Assembly (NCBI RefSeq): GCF_004521915.1
Contig: NZ_SDKD01000001.1
Coordinates: 248,001-312,000 of the forward strand
DNA length: 64,000 nucleotides
Reading direction: 5' to 3'
From: Brevibacillus migulae
GTDB taxonomy: Bacteria; Bacillota; Bacilli; Brevibacillales; Brevibacillaceae
In this document: positions 16,813-25,403 of the stretch, in pieces
Numbering within the stretch: position 1 is the stretch's first letter
Layout of the letters: each line of letters starts with the position of its first letter
The notes under the pieces: model-generated
Database searches by the model: none
Told to the model about the DNA's origin: nothing
The model's input: the letters and a program-made list of their open reading frames with translations, nothing else
Position numbers and translations under genes: made by a program

Positions 16813-18111
16813 TCAATTCTGCTGATAGAGGGGGAGACATACACGAAAAGTAGTGCCGAGACCCAGCTTGCTGTGAACGTCGATCGTTCCTTCAAAGTGG
16901 TCAACCAATTGTTTTACCATAAACAAACCGATGCCTTGACCGCTTTGTTCCTGATTGATCTTTTCGTACTTATGGTACAGCTTGGCAATCTGTTCTTCGG
17001 ACATGCCGACTCCCGTATCTGAGATTTCAATGACCAAGGAGCCTGCTTCTGCGCGTACCTCGACTGCTACGGTTTCTCCTTCGTAGCTGTACTTGATCGC
17101 ATTGCTTAACAGATTCGAGACGATCATTTTATAGCCCATCAGGTTGCTGGACAACGTTTCATTGCCGGTGAGCTGGATATCAGTCCTTAGCGTTATGTTT
17201 TGCGTCTGGGCCTTGATGTTCATGATATCGATCACGTCATTCGTTGCAGGGCCGGCCAGGATCCGCTTTTTTTGCCAAAGCGCATCAGTGGACAGCATTT
17301 GTTCTGTATGGATAATGTGCGAGATTTCGTTATCAATGACGACGGCATAGTTTTTGATGGCTTCCAGCTTTTGACGCCGCTGTTCATCCTGCTCCTCTTC
17401 ACGCAACATGCTGGCGTAGGCCTTGATCACCGTCAACGGATTCCTCACTTCATGGGAGACGACATGCACGAAGTCCAGCTTTTGCTTGTATAAATCCATT
17501 TCCGAGTCGATCGTTTTTTGGATGGACAGAGACGGAAAAGAGATGGGGGGGTGCTGGTCGGATGATTTGTAAAGCGAGCTTTGGACGAGTTGGTCATCCG
17601 TCATGACATATTCATGGCATTTCGACATCTCGATCAAAATGGTGGCTGGAACTGAGTTGCTGTTATAGGCACATACAGTGGTGTAGCCGACATCGGAAAT
17701 GGTGATATCGCAGCTGCATTCATACTTGTGCAATTTGCTCATGATGTCTTCTTGCTCCATCCAGTCAACATGACCCCATATGCGGACTGTAAGCTCTTGC
17801 TGCAAAAATGGGTCAATCACTTTGTGAAAGTTCAACAGTATGCGATTGAAATGGAAGTCCTGATACATCTCATAAAATTCATAATTGTCAATATAATGAA
17901 TGCGGCTATGATCAACGGAGCCCAGCCTGTCCGTCACAAGCTGCCAGCGTTCGCGTGAATCGATGAAATTAATGTGGTGACCAAGCTCCAGTCCTGACGT
18001 GATATAGGAGATCGCATTCTCGATGTATCCTTCTATGGAATGATAAAAATAGAGGATATGGGAGCCTTGGTTTACATGCAAGAAACTGGTCAGCGGCACT
18101 AATGTATTCAT
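16813..18111 (-). CDS. MEDS-domain histidine kinase
   Basis: 432 residues, no membrane segment. Residues about 1-165 match the MEDS sensor fold (SHILYFYHSIEGYIENAISYITSGLELGHHINFIDSRERW), known from DcmR-type sensors of small molecules. A histidine kinase core follows: H-box HVVSHEVRNPLTVIKAYASML, N-box MIVSNLLSNAIKYS, G1 ISDTGVGMS and G2 GIGLFMVKQL, all intact. AGGAGG precedes the ATG. No response regulator lies beside it, and the nearby ANTAR protein has no phosphorylatable Asp, so its partner is unknown. It is convergent with the nas operon; a role in nitrate or redox sensing is inferred from position only. Confidence 0.82.
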   Translation of the reverse strand: MNTLVPLTSFLHVNQGSHILYFYHSIEGYIENAISYITSGLELGHHINFIDSRERWQLVTDRLGSVDHSRIHYIDNYEFYEMYQDFHFNRILLNFHKVIDPFLQQELTVRIWGHVDWMEQEDIMSKLHKYECSCDITISDVGYTTVCAYNSNSVPATILIEMSKCHEYVMTDDQLVQSSLYKSSDQHPPISFPSLSIQKTIDSEMDLYKQKLDFVHVVSHEVRNPLTVIKAYASMLREEEQDEQRRQKLEAIKNYAVVIDNEISHIIHTEQMLSTDALWQKKRILAGPATNDVIDIMNIKAQTQNITLRTDIQLTGNETLSSNLMGYKMIVSNLLSNAIKYSYEGETVAVEVRAEAGSLVIEISDTGVGMSEEQIAKLYHKYEKINQEQSGQGIGLFMVKQLVDHFEGTIDVHSKLGLGTTFRVCLPLYQQN

Positions 18112-18207
18112 GGAATCCTCCTGTGTCTAGAGCTGCATCACAGTACATGTTCGATTCCCCCAACAAAGTTCCTTCTTTCCAGTCATGAATCGTTTACTTC
18201 TATCCAA

Positions 18208-18247
18208 CAAAAAAACCGATTCGACAACAACTGCTGTCAATCGGTTT
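18208..18247 (-). terminator. Terminator of the XRE-cupin gene
   Basis: AAACCGATT (18213-18221) pairs with AATCGGTTT (18239-18247); on the minus strand the stem is followed by a run of seven T. Confidence 0.8.
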
Positions 18248-18258
18248 CCCTTGCGTAT

Positions 18259-18801
18259 TCAGCTTTCTTTTCGACTGTCGGCATAGCTTGCGATCAGCAG
18301 GACAGCCGTCTCATCACCGACATTTTTGACGATATGGGGAGAACAGGCCTTCCAGGAAAAAGTGTCTCCTTCCTCCAACACCGCCATATCCTCGCCTTGC
18401 TGTGCAAGCACTTTTCCTTTCAGCACATAGTGAACCTCTTCGCCATCATGCACGTTTGTTTCTTCGTTTTGGGGATAACCCGGCGGAATTTCGATTAATA
18501 ATAGTTGTAATCCCCCTTCTTTTCCCAGCGTTTCCACACGGATATTATCTTTTCCGTACAAGCTGACTTTCCGTTCGTCTTTTTTGACGATTTTCATCCG
18601 CTCCTCTTTCTTCAAGAGAAAATAGGGAAGCGGCACCTGCAAATATTCCGCAATGCTTTCCAATGTGGCGATCGAAGGGGATGTTTTGTTATTTTCAATC
18701 AGGCTCATAAACCCTTTGGACAGCCCTGTTCCTTCACAGATCTGTGCGATGGTGATCCCGCGTTTTTTGCGGATGCTGCGAATCGCTGAACCGATATCCA
18801 T
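18259..18801 (-). CDS. XRE family regulator with cupin domain
   Basis: 180 residues from the ATG at 18801 (AAGGTG 6 bases upstream); a GTG three codons earlier is possible. The N-terminal helix-turn-helix is of the Cro/C1 type (IGSAIRSIRKKRGITIAQICEGTGLSKGFMSLIENNKTSPS) and the C-terminal half is a small cupin (EEVHYVLKGKVLAQQ, then GDTFSWKACSPHIVKNVGDE). Such proteins repress or activate neighbouring metabolic genes. It is divergent from the DoxX gene, its most likely target. Confidence 0.88.
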   Translation of the reverse strand: MDIGSAIRSIRKKRGITIAQICEGTGLSKGFMSLIENNKTSPSIATLESIAEYLQVPLPYFLLKKEERMKIVKKDERKVSLYGKDNIRVETLGKEGGLQLLLIEIPPGYPQNEETNVHDGEEVHYVLKGKVLAQQGEDMAVLEEGDTFSWKACSPHIVKNVGDETAVLLIASYADSRKES

Positions 18802-18859
18802 GACTCTCACCTTTTCGTTTTCATTTAAAAAACTAATATTTATATTAACAAAAAAATCA

Positions 18860-18889
18860 TTGACAGTCTATGCGGGATGGTGGTAACTT
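18860..18889 (+). promoter_or_regulatory. Promoter of the DoxX gene
   Basis: TTGACA (18860-18865), 18-base spacer, TAACTT (18884-18889), in the divergent region next to the XRE-cupin gene. Confidence 0.5.
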
Positions 18890-18950
18890 ATTTACGCAGT
18901 ATCATATGAATAATAGTTTTGTATTTAAAAACCTTTGGGAGGAATAGAAA

Positions 18951-19364
18951 ATGAGCAAGAAGTTGATTCATACGTTGATTCGAGTTGGTTTTGGGGTCAT
19001 TTTTATGGTGCATGGGATTGCCAAACTGCAGATGGGATTGGATAATGTCGCCGGATTTTTCGGCAGCCTGGGTCTTCCAGGATTCTTGGGGTATGTTGTT
19101 GCCTATCTTGAACTGATCGGCGGTATCGCGGTCATCCTGGGTGTGGGAACACGCGTGTTTGCAGTTCTTTTCGCCTTGCTGATGGCCGGTGCTACGCTCA
19201 AGGTGAAACTCAGCGGGGGACTGTTGGGGAACGGCCAGGGAGCAGGCTATGAGCTGGATCTGGCGCTTCTGTTGATCGCTCTGCACCTGATCATTTCCGA
19301 TCAAAGCTACGCTCTGTCCAATCTGTGGAGCAAAAAAGAGTCGACGCGTAACATCCTGTCCTAA
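18951..19364 (+). CDS. DoxX family membrane protein
   Basis: 137 residues with four predicted membrane helices. The family start is clear (LIRVGFGVIFMVHGIAKLQMG, then GLPGFLGYVVAYLELIGGIAVILGVGTR). GGGAGG precedes the ATG. DoxX proteins are small integral membrane proteins; some are linked to oxidative stress or thiosulfate metabolism, but the biochemical activity of this subgroup is unknown. Probably controlled by the divergent XRE-cupin regulator. Confidence 0.88.
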   Translation: MSKKLIHTLIRVGFGVIFMVHGIAKLQMGLDNVAGFFGSLGLPGFLGYVVAYLELIGGIAVILGVGTRVFAVLFALLMAGATLKVKLSGGLLGNGQGAGYELDLALLLIALHLIISDQSYALSNLWSKKESTRNILS

Positions 19365-19473
19365 GACGCGCAAAGCGCAATTGCTGCATCAGGGAATACT
19401 AGTCTGCATGCATGGAATTTTGCCTGACAGACAGATAGAGCTGGACAAAGAATGACATTTCTTGGATGATAAA

Positions 19474-19519
19474 AAGGGTCGTTTCTTTCCGTAGGGAAGG
19501 AAAACGATCCTTGTTTTCG
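19474..19519 (+). terminator. Terminator of the DoxX gene
   Basis: AGGGTCGTTT with TCC pairs imperfectly with GGA and AAACGATCCTT; a T-rich tail (TTGTTTTCG) follows. Confidence 0.6.
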
Positions 19520-19548
19520 TATGGTGAAAATCGAAAGGAGTGTCTCCT

Positions 19549-19989
19549 ATGCACATCATGAGCGCTTGTCTGGCAGGCTGCCATTGCCGATATGACGGAA
19601 AAGCAGTGCAAGAGGACCATCAGGATCTATTGAAAAAAGGAGAGGCGATCCCTGCTTGTCCCGAACAGTTGGGCGGACTGTCGACACCGCGAAATCCAGC
19701 GGAAATCGTTGGTGGCGATGGCTTTGACGTGCTGGATGGAAAAGCCCGGGTGATGGACAATCAAGGGAATGATGTAACCGAGCAATTTATCGCGGGTGCC
19801 CAGCAGGCGCTGCGGCTGGCGAAAAAGGCAGGGGTGACAAAAGCGATCCTCAAAGAAAACAGCCCTTCCTGTGGCAGCACATACCTGTATGATGGCAGCT
19901 TTACAGGCAAAAAGGTAAAGGGAATGGGCGTCACGGCTGCGTTGTTTGCGCGCAATGGAATTGAGGTCTCCTCCGAGCATTCTTTATAA
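19549..19989 (+). CDS. DUF523 family protein (YbbK-like)
   Basis: 146 residues. The ATG at 19549 has AAAGGAG 8 bases upstream. The conserved DUF523 blocks are present: SACLAGCHCRYDGK at the N-terminus, CPEQLGGLSTPRNPAEI and the C-terminal LKENSPSCGS. Conserved cysteines suggest a metal or cluster site, but the function of the family is unknown. It stands alone between the DoxX gene and the efflux pump leader. Confidence 0.88.
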   Translation: MHIMSACLAGCHCRYDGKAVQEDHQDLLKKGEAIPACPEQLGGLSTPRNPAEIVGGDGFDVLDGKARVMDNQGNDVTEQFIAGAQQALRLAKKAGVTKAILKENSPSCGSTYLYDGSFTGKKVKGMGVTAALFARNGIEVSSEHSL

Positions 19990-19997
19990 AATTTTAC

Positions 19998-20027
19998 TTG
20001 CATCCATTTTACATGTTCAGGTATGAT
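19998..20027 (+). promoter_or_regulatory. Promoter of the efflux pump leader
   Basis: TTGCAT (19998-20003), 18-base spacer, TATGAT (20022-20027). It predicts an untranslated leader of about 215 bases before the MFS start. Confidence 0.5.
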
Positions 20028-20137
20028 TGGAATAATTCTACAAGGAAGGGTGACCTTTGGGCCGATGATCTACTAATCCGATTTTCCAAAAAGCATTCGT
20101 AGTCGATTTTTACGAACTTTTTCTGGATGGGATTAGT

Positions 20138-20176
20138 ATGAGCATTTTTCATTGGCACAAAAGGCTGTACCCATGA
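20138..20176 (+). CDS. Candidate 12-residue leader peptide
   Basis: ATG at 20138, stop TGA at 20174-20176, encoding MSIFHWHKRLYP. A GGATGGGA tract about 5 bases upstream could serve as ribosome site. The last codons (Tyr-Pro) overlap TACCCA (20168-20173), which can pair with TGGGTA (20228-20233) inside the terminator hairpin just before the pump gene. This is the layout of antibiotic-induced attenuation leaders; translation is not proven. Confidence 0.5.
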   Translation: MSIFHWHKRLYP

Positions 20177-20209
20177 CCCTTGGTACTGCGTTTCTTTGTG
20201 TTCGCTCTG

Positions 20210-20245
20210 CCTCCTGTCCAGATGAACTGGGTAAGGAGGTTTTTT
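20210..20245 (+). terminator. Attenuator hairpin sequestering the pump ribosome site
   Basis: CCTCCT (20210-20215) pairs with AGGAGG (20234-20239), with an inner CCAG/CTGG stem, followed by six T. The 3' arm is the Shine-Dalgarno sequence of the MFS gene, so the hairpin could block both transcription and translation. Confidence 0.6.
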
Positions 20246-20248
20246 GTT

Positions 20249-21520
20249 TTGGAAAATAATCAAATGAAGCATGAAGAGAATTCGCTGCCCAAAGTGTCGA
20301 TGATGGATTTGTTTCATAATCGCGTGGTGCGCACGATCTTGCTTTCTGCTCTTTTTCTCCAAATTGGCATTTGGGTACGGAATTACTCCATCTTGCTCTA
20401 CGTGATGGAAAAGACGAACGAAGACCCTGTGGCTGTCTCGCTGATATCGGTGGCGGAGTTTGCCCCGATCTTTCTCTTCTCCTTTATCGGCGGGACCTTT
20501 GCAGATCGCTGGCGTCCCAAGCTGACGATGGTTTGGTGTGATGTGCTGAGCGCTGTGTCCATTTTTGTGGTGCTGCTCGCGCTTGTATTTGGAGGCTGGA
20601 AAGCGATCTTCTTTGCGACGCTTGTCTCTTCCATCCTTTCGCAGTTTTCCCAGCCTGCAGGGATGAAGCTGTTTAAACTGCACGTCCCGGAAGCGTTGAT
20701 CCAGATGGGGATGTCGATGTATCAGACGCTCTTTGCATTGTTTATGATTCTCGGCCCTGTCCTCGGCACGTTTGTGTATCAGCACTACGGCATCAATACG
20801 GCGATTGGGATTATGGGTGTCGCATTCCTGCTGTCCGCTGCGGTTCTTGTCATGCTGCCTCCCGATCATGAGCCGGAGAAGAAGGAAGAGGCGACCTCGA
20901 TTTGGCAGGAGATGAAAGCTGGTTTCCGCTATGTGCTGGACAATCAGGCACTGACCCGACTTGGCGGCTGTTTTGCTGCTGCCGGGTTTGCGATTGGCTT
21001 TACCCAGCCGTTGGCAATCTTTCTCGTGACAGAGCGTCTCGGTTTGCCGAAGGAGCAGCTGCAATGGTTGATGGCGGCGCATGGGATTGCGATGATCGTA
21101 GGCGGAGGCTTGCTGATGGGGCTGGTCAAAAATGCGAATCCGCTGAAGCTGTTGATCTTTGGGATGGCGGTGAGCTCCTGTGGCATTTTTATCATGGGGT
21201 TGTCAACCGAGATGTGGCTGACACTGGCGGCTGAATTCCTCGTCGGACTGGTCATGCCTTGCGTCCACATTGGGATCAATACCATGATTTTGCAGAATAC
21301 AGAGGCTGCCTTTGTCGGGCGCGTAAACGGGATCTTGAACCCGCTTTTCATGGGGGCGATGGTCCTGACGATGGCGCTCGCAGGCAAGCTGAAAGAAGTG
21401 TTTTCGCTCGTATCCATCTTTGGCGTGTCTACCGTATTGTTCGTACTTGGAATCATTGTCCTGGTGCCGTTGTTGAAGCGAACGGTTTCTCCGCAAAGGA
21501 TGGCAGAGGGAAATGAATAA
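20249..21520 (+). CDS. MFS efflux transporter, DHA3 type
   Basis: 423 residues, about 12 membrane segments. The TTG at 20249 is chosen because TAAGGAGG lies 9 bases upstream; the next ATG is too far away. The sequence (FIGGTFADRWRPKLTMVWCDVLSAVSIF, FSQPAGMKLF, NTMILQNTEAAFVGRVNGI) fits the DHA3 branch that includes macrolide (Mef) and other drug exporters. The substrate cannot be read from sequence. Expression is probably gated by the leader peptide and attenuator at 20138-20245. Confidence 0.85.
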   Translation: MENNQMKHEENSLPKVSMMDLFHNRVVRTILLSALFLQIGIWVRNYSILLYVMEKTNEDPVAVSLISVAEFAPIFLFSFIGGTFADRWRPKLTMVWCDVLSAVSIFVVLLALVFGGWKAIFFATLVSSILSQFSQPAGMKLFKLHVPEALIQMGMSMYQTLFALFMILGPVLGTFVYQHYGINTAIGIMGVAFLLSAAVLVMLPPDHEPEKKEEATSIWQEMKAGFRYVLDNQALTRLGGCFAAAGFAIGFTQPLAIFLVTERLGLPKEQLQWLMAAHGIAMIVGGGLLMGLVKNANPLKLLIFGMAVSSCGIFIMGLSTEMWLTLAAEFLVGLVMPCVHIGINTMILQNTEAAFVGRVNGILNPLFMGAMVLTMALAGKLKEVFSLVSIFGVSTVLFVLGIIVLVPLLKRTVSPQRMAEGNE

Positions 21521-21534
21521 TAGCTGAATACGGG

Positions 21535-21569
21535 AAAGGGATATGGCTGCGGTCGTATCCCTTTTTTTT
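21535..21569 (+). terminator. Terminator of the MFS efflux gene
   Basis: AAAGGGATA (21535-21543) pairs with TATCCCTTT starting at 21556, followed by a run of eight T. Confidence 0.85.
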
Positions 21570-21604
21570 GGTGGAAAAAGTTCCTATCCTCATCAGTGCA
21601 GCCA

Positions 21605-21629
21605 GGCTCCGCCAAAGCCTTGCGAAGCC
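21605..21629 (+). repeat. Dispersed hairpin family, copy 4
   Basis: GGCTCCGCCAAAG followed by CCTTGCGAAGCC, a degenerate copy of the 8572 hairpin. It is followed by AAGTTTT, as in the copy at 62392. Confidence 0.5.
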
Positions 21630-21769
21630 AAGTTTTCAACTTTCCAAGCGCCCATTTTGCGAAGCAGCGGATGTACCTAGTCACCCGCACAGTGGCACAG
21701 GAATAGAGTTAAATAGGCGAATGGATCGAGAAAATAGTGAAAATTGGAGGAAAAGAAGAATATTCATAC

Positions 21770-21798
21770 TTGACTGATCGGAATTATTGGATTAAACT
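21770..21798 (+). promoter_or_regulatory. Possible promoter of the rrf2-sulfate operon
   Basis: TTGACT (21770-21775), 17-base spacer, TAAACT (21793-21798). A GGAATTATTGG stretch overlaps the spacer and could be part of an Rrf2-family operator. Confidence 0.4.
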
Positions 21799-21873
21799 CA
21801 ATCCCAAGGTTTGGTAATCTCGACCCTGAATCCTTACTAAATCACTCAAGATGATCGAGTTGGGGGAAGGCGC

Positions 21874-22290
21874 ATGAAAATCTCGAGCAAAGGCGAATAT
21901 GCATTGCGTGCTCTGTTGGTGCTGGGTCAGCATGAGGGGAAGGTCCTGTCCATTGCAGACATCTCCGATAAAACCTTGGTCCCCATCAGCTACTTGGAGC
22001 AGATCCTCCTTCAATTGAAAATGCTCGGGCACGTCAAAAGCAAACGCGGATCCAGAGGAGGCTACTCCCTGCGGACGAACCCCGCCGATGTCAATATCGG
22101 CGATGTCATTCGCCGGCTGGAAGGCCCCTTGGCACCGATGGGTTGTGCAAGCATTACCTCTTATGAGCCGTGTATTTTGGAGCCGACGTGTTTGTTGAAA
22201 CCGCTGTGGACACGAATACGTGACACAGTCGCGCAAATCCTGGAGGAGACGACACTGGCTGACTTATTGGATAGAAGGTTTAGTCGATGA
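21874..22290 (+). CDS. Rrf2 family regulator (CymR/IscR-like)
   Basis: 138 residues. The N-terminal winged helix is typical (MKISSKGEYALRALLVLGQHEGKVLSIADISDKTLVP, then LKSKRGSRGGYSL-type wing). Three cysteines in GCASITSYEPCILEPTC lie in the loop that carries cluster ligands in IscR, although the spacing (C-x8-C-x5-C) is not the IscR spacing; CymR lacks a cluster and works with cysteine synthase. It heads an operon with yezD and a sulfate importer, so it most likely represses sulfur uptake when cysteine is plentiful. Confidence 0.88.
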   Translation: MKISSKGEYALRALLVLGQHEGKVLSIADISDKTLVPISYLEQILLQLKMLGHVKSKRGSRGGYSLRTNPADVNIGDVIRRLEGPLAPMGCASITSYEPCILEPTCLLKPLWTRIRDTVAQILEETTLADLLDRRFSR

Positions 22291-22305
22291 TAGGAGGAGA
22301 ACAGG

Positions 22306-22503
22306 ATGTCATTGTCTAACGCTCGGGACACTCGTGAGGAATGGCTGCAGCGCATTGTGCGTGCGCTGGAAGGGCTGGAATACGGCTCGGTGCAGATCGT
22401 GGTGCACGATTCGCAGATCACCCAGATTGAACGGCTGGAGAAGCATCGGTTTCCGTTGGAGAAAGCACAGACCGCGGCAAAACCGAGTTATACGAAAAAA
22501 TAG
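22306..22503 (+). CDS. yezD: YezD family small protein (DUF2292)
   Basis: 65 residues, matching the YezD family: EEWLQRIVRALEGLEYGSVQIVVHDSQITQIERLEKHRF. The family is small and uncharacterised, and in Bacillus it travels with sulfur-assimilation genes. Ribosome site AGGAGG precedes the ATG. It is 15 bases downstream of the Rrf2 regulator. Confidence 0.85.
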   Translation: MSLSNARDTREEWLQRIVRALEGLEYGSVQIVVHDSQITQIERLEKHRFPLEKAQTAAKPSYTKK

Positions 22504-22530
22504 AGAAAAGCGCAGCTGATCGGACAACCG

Positions 22531-22576
22531 AAGGCTCCCGGACACGTGTACATGCACGGGTCTGCGGAGCCTTTTT
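22531..22576 (+). terminator. Terminator or attenuator between yezD and sbp
   Basis: AAGGCTCC (22531-22538) pairs with GGAGCC (22566-22571) plus TT, with an inner GGACACGTG/CACGGGTCT stem, then five T. No strong promoter is visible between it and sbp, so part of the transcription must read through, lowering transporter expression relative to the regulator, or termination is controlled. Confidence 0.75.
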
Positions 22577-22625
22577 CCCTTTATTTCATTCTTAAGTGGG
22601 TCTATCGAAAAAGGAGAGAAGAAAG

Positions 22626-23702
22626 ATGAACATGCAAAAGTACCTTTCATTCATGCTGGCGGGAACTCTGTTCCTCGGCCTTGCAGGCTGCGGAGGAGGT
22701 GGTGCGGCGACGGTGGCTGGCACTAACAGCGCAGCTAGCGGGCAAGAACCAAAGCAAGCCGCATCTCTTCCCGCCGTTGAATTGCTGAACGTTTCCTATG
22801 ATCCGACGCGGGAGCTGTATGAGTCGTTTAACAAAAGCTTCGCTGCGCACTGGAAGCAAACAAAAGGGCAGGATGTAACGATCAAGCAGTCCCACGGCGG
22901 CTCGGGGAAACAGTCTCGCTCGGTTATCGATGGGTTGGAAGCGGACGTCGTGACGCTCGCACTGGCGTATGATATCGATGCCTTGACAGCGCCCGGCCTG
23001 ATTCCTGCAAATTGGCAGGAGCGGTTACCGGACAACAGCTCTCCGTATACATCCACGATTGTCTTTCTGGTGCGCAAGGGAAACCCAAAGCAAATCAAAG
23101 ACTGGGATGATCTGGTGAAGCCAGGGGTGCAGGTCATCACGCCCAACCCCAAGACGTCCGGGGGCGCCCGCTGGAACCATCTGGCGGCATGGGGCTTCGC
23201 CTTGAAGAAGTATGGCGGAGATGAGGCAAAAGCGAGCGAATTTTTAAAGCAGCTCTATAAAAACGTTCCGGTGCTGGACTCCGGCGCTCGAGGCGCTACG
23301 ACAACCTTTGTCGAGCGAGGTATTGGCGATGTGCTCTTGGCCTGGGAAAACGAAGCGTTCCTGGCCGTGAACGAGCTGGGAAAAGACAAAGTCGAGATCG
23401 TCGCTCCGCCGACCAGCATTTTGGCTGAGCCGCCCGTCGCCGTAGTGGATAAAGTCGTCGATAAAAAGGGAACGCGTGAAGTCGCAGAGGCGTATTTGAA
23501 ATATTTGTACACCGAGGAAGGACAAAAAATAGCCGCGGAAAATTTCTATCGCCCGCGTCTGGAAGCGGTAGCGAAGCAATACGAAGACAAGTTCCCGAAA
23601 ATCGAGCTGTTCACGATCAAGGATGTGGCGGGCGACTGGAAAAACGCACAGGAGAAGCATTTCGCGGATGGCGCTCTCTTTGATCAGATTTACCAACCAT
23701 AA
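22626..23702 (+). CDS. sbp: Sulfate ABC transporter substrate-binding lipoprotein
   Basis: 358 residues from the ATG at 22626 (AAAGGAGAGAAG upstream; the GTG at 22596 precedes the ribosome site). The signal peptide ends in the lipobox LGLAGC. Sulfate-binding signatures are present: [25 protein letters not shown] and [20 protein letters not shown], the loops that hold sulfate by main-chain and side-chain hydrogen bonds. It delivers sulfate or thiosulfate to the CysT-CysW-CysA importer that follows. Confidence 0.93.
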   Translation: MNMQKYLSFMLAGTLFLGLAGCGGGGAATVAGTNSAASGQEPKQAASLPAVELLNVSYDPTRELYESFNKSFAAHWKQTKGQDVTIKQSHGGSGKQSRSVIDGLEADVVTLALAYDIDALTAPGLIPANWQERLPDNSSPYTSTIVFLVRKGNPKQIKDWDDLVKPGVQVITPNPKTSGGARWNHLAAWGFALKKYGGDEAKASEFLKQLYKNVPVLDSGARGATTTFVERGIGDVLLAWENEAFLAVNELGKDKVEIVAPPTSILAEPPVAVVDKVVDKKGTREVAEAYLKYLYTEEGQKIAAENFYRPRLEAVAKQYEDKFPKIELFTIKDVAGDWKNAQEKHFADGALFDQIYQP

Positions 23703-23732
23703 CGCTCAGGGAAAGGTGCTGGGGAGACGAAC

Positions 23733-24560
23733 ATGGGGAAACAACGAAGAGTGATCCCGGGCTTTGGGCTTACTTTGGGATACACGGTTATTTATCTGAG
23801 TTTGCTGGTCTTGATACCACTCGGGGTGCTCCTGCTGAAAACCACCTCGCTCAGCTTCGAGCAGTTTTGGCAAATCGCCACGGCGGATCGGGTGTTGGCT
23901 TCCTACCGGGTCAGCTTTTTCTCCGCCTTGAGTGCGGCGCTGATCAACAGTGTCTTCGGGCTCGTCGTCGCGTGGGTGCTGGTGCGCTTTTCCTTTCCGG
24001 GGAAAAGGGTGCTGGATATGCTGGTCGATCTTCCGTTTGCGTTGCCGACAGCGGTGGCGGGCATCTCCCTGACTGCGGTGTTTGCTCAAAACGGCTGGAT
24101 CGGCCAGTATCTGGAGGCATGGGGCATCAAGGTGGCCTTTACCCCGTTAGGTGTGGTCGTCGCCTTGATTTTTATCGGCATTCCCTTCGTAGTTCGGACC
24201 GTCCAGCCGGTTTTGGCGGAGATCGACAAGCAGGTGGAGGAAGCGGCCGCCACGCTGGGCGCCAGTGCCTGGCAAACGTTTCGGCGCGTGATCTTTCCAC
24301 AGCTGTTTCCGGCGCTGCTGACAGGTTTTTCGCTCGCGTTTGCCCGATCGCTGGGAGAGTATGGCTCCGTCGTCTTTATTTCCGGCAATATGCCGATGAA
24401 AACGGAAATCACACCCCTCATCATCATGACGAAGCTGGAGCAGTTCGACTACACCGGGGCGACGGCGATTGCGACCGTCATGCTGGCCGCCTCCTTTGTC
24501 CTGCTGCTGTTCATCAATCTCCTGCAGTGGAGATGTAGCAAGCATCAACTGCCGTACTAA
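23733..24560 (+). CDS. cysT: Sulfate ABC transporter permease CysT
   Basis: 275 residues, six membrane segments, with the EAA loop [31 protein letters not shown] that docks onto the ATPase. The family marks [14 protein letters not shown] and [18 protein letters not shown] are those of CysT/CysU. GGGGAGA precedes the ATG. It forms the channel with CysW. Confidence 0.92.
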   Translation: MGKQRRVIPGFGLTLGYTVIYLSLLVLIPLGVLLLKTTSLSFEQFWQIATADRVLASYRVSFFSALSAALINSVFGLVVAWVLVRFSFPGKRVLDMLVDLPFALPTAVAGISLTAVFAQNGWIGQYLEAWGIKVAFTPLGVVVALIFIGIPFVVRTVQPVLAEIDKQVEEAAATLGASAWQTFRRVIFPQLFPALLTGFSLAFARSLGEYGSVVFISGNMPMKTEITPLIIMTKLEQFDYTGATAIATVMLAASFVLLLFINLLQWRCSKHQLPY

Positions 24561-24578
24561 CGAAGGGAGATGTACCTT

Positions 24579-25403
24579 GTGACAACAGGAAATCGCAAAG
24601 CAAAAGATCGCTGGGTGCGGGCAGGGTTGCTGCTGATCGCCGTGCTGTTCCTCGGGATCTTTTTGATTGTGCCGCTCGTCGCTGTATTCGCGAAAGCGCT
24701 GGAGGAGGGGGTATCCGTCTATGCAGCTGCCGTGGCGGAATCCGATGCATTGGCGGCAATCAAGCTGACGCTGCTAATCACAGGGATTGTCGTACCGCTC
24801 AATTTGATTTTCGGGCTGGCAGCCGGCTGGTGCATCGCGAAGTTTTCCTTTCCTGGAAAAAGCTTTTTGCTTACGCTGATCGATCTGCCATTTGCCGTTT
24901 CTCCTGTGATTTCCGGCTTGATTTTTGTCTTGGTGTTCGGAGCGCAGGGACTTCTGGGACCTTGGCTGGATCAATACAATGTGAAGATCATCTTTGCGGT
25001 GCCGGGGATCGCGCTGGCGACGGCGTTCGTCACGTTTCCGTTTGTGGCCAGAGAGCTGATCCCGATCATGCAGTCCCAAGGGAAGGAAGAAGAGGAAGCT
25101 GCGCTCACCTTGGGGGCGAATGGCTGGAAAACCTTTTGGCGGATCACCATTCCCAATATCAAATGGGGGCTGCTGTATGGCGTCATCCTCTGCAGCGCCC
25201 GGGCGATCGGGGAGTTTGGAGCCGTTTCGGTCGTATCGGGCCATATCCGGGGGATGACGAACACCGTTCCCTTGCATGTGGAGATTTTGTACAACGAGTA
25301 TCAGTTTGTTGCATCCTTTGCGGTAGCGTCGATTCTGACCTTGCTCGCTATCGCCACCCTGATTGCGAAAAGCATCATCGAAGAGAGGAGCCACGTCCAT
25401 TGA
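24579..25403 (+). CDS. cysW: Sulfate ABC transporter permease CysW
   Basis: 274 residues. The GTG at 24579 has GAAGGGAG at proper spacing; the ATG at 24570 touches that site and is rejected. Six membrane segments, EAA loop [30 protein letters not shown], and the CysW mark [19 protein letters not shown]. The stop overlaps the cysA start. Confidence 0.92.
   Translation: MTTGNRKAKDRWVRAGLLLIAVLFLGIFLIVPLVAVFAKALEEGVSVYAAAVAESDALAAIKLTLLITGIVVPLNLIFGLAAGWCIAKFSFPGKSFLLTLIDLPFAVSPVISGLIFVLVFGAQGLLGPWLDQYNVKIIFAVPGIALATAFVTFPFVARELIPIMQSQGKEEEEAALTLGANGWKTFWRITIPNIKWGLLYGVILCSARAIGEFGAVSVVSGHIRGMTNTVPLHVEILYNEYQFVASFAVASILTLLAIATLIAKSIIEERSHVH

Larger units (their letters stand above)
21570..21873. 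other. Intergenic stretch before the sulfur operon, no gene seen
   Basis: About 300 bases with no supported ORF. It holds hairpin family copy 4 (21605-21629) and a possible promoter (21770-21798). No SAM or other sulfur riboswitch consensus was recognised. Confidence 0.6.

Noticed and set aside
24830..25399. Long upstream extension of the cysA frame
   Set aside because: It overlaps cysW in another frame and has no ABC homology; the TTG at 25400 with AGAGGAG fits the family start.
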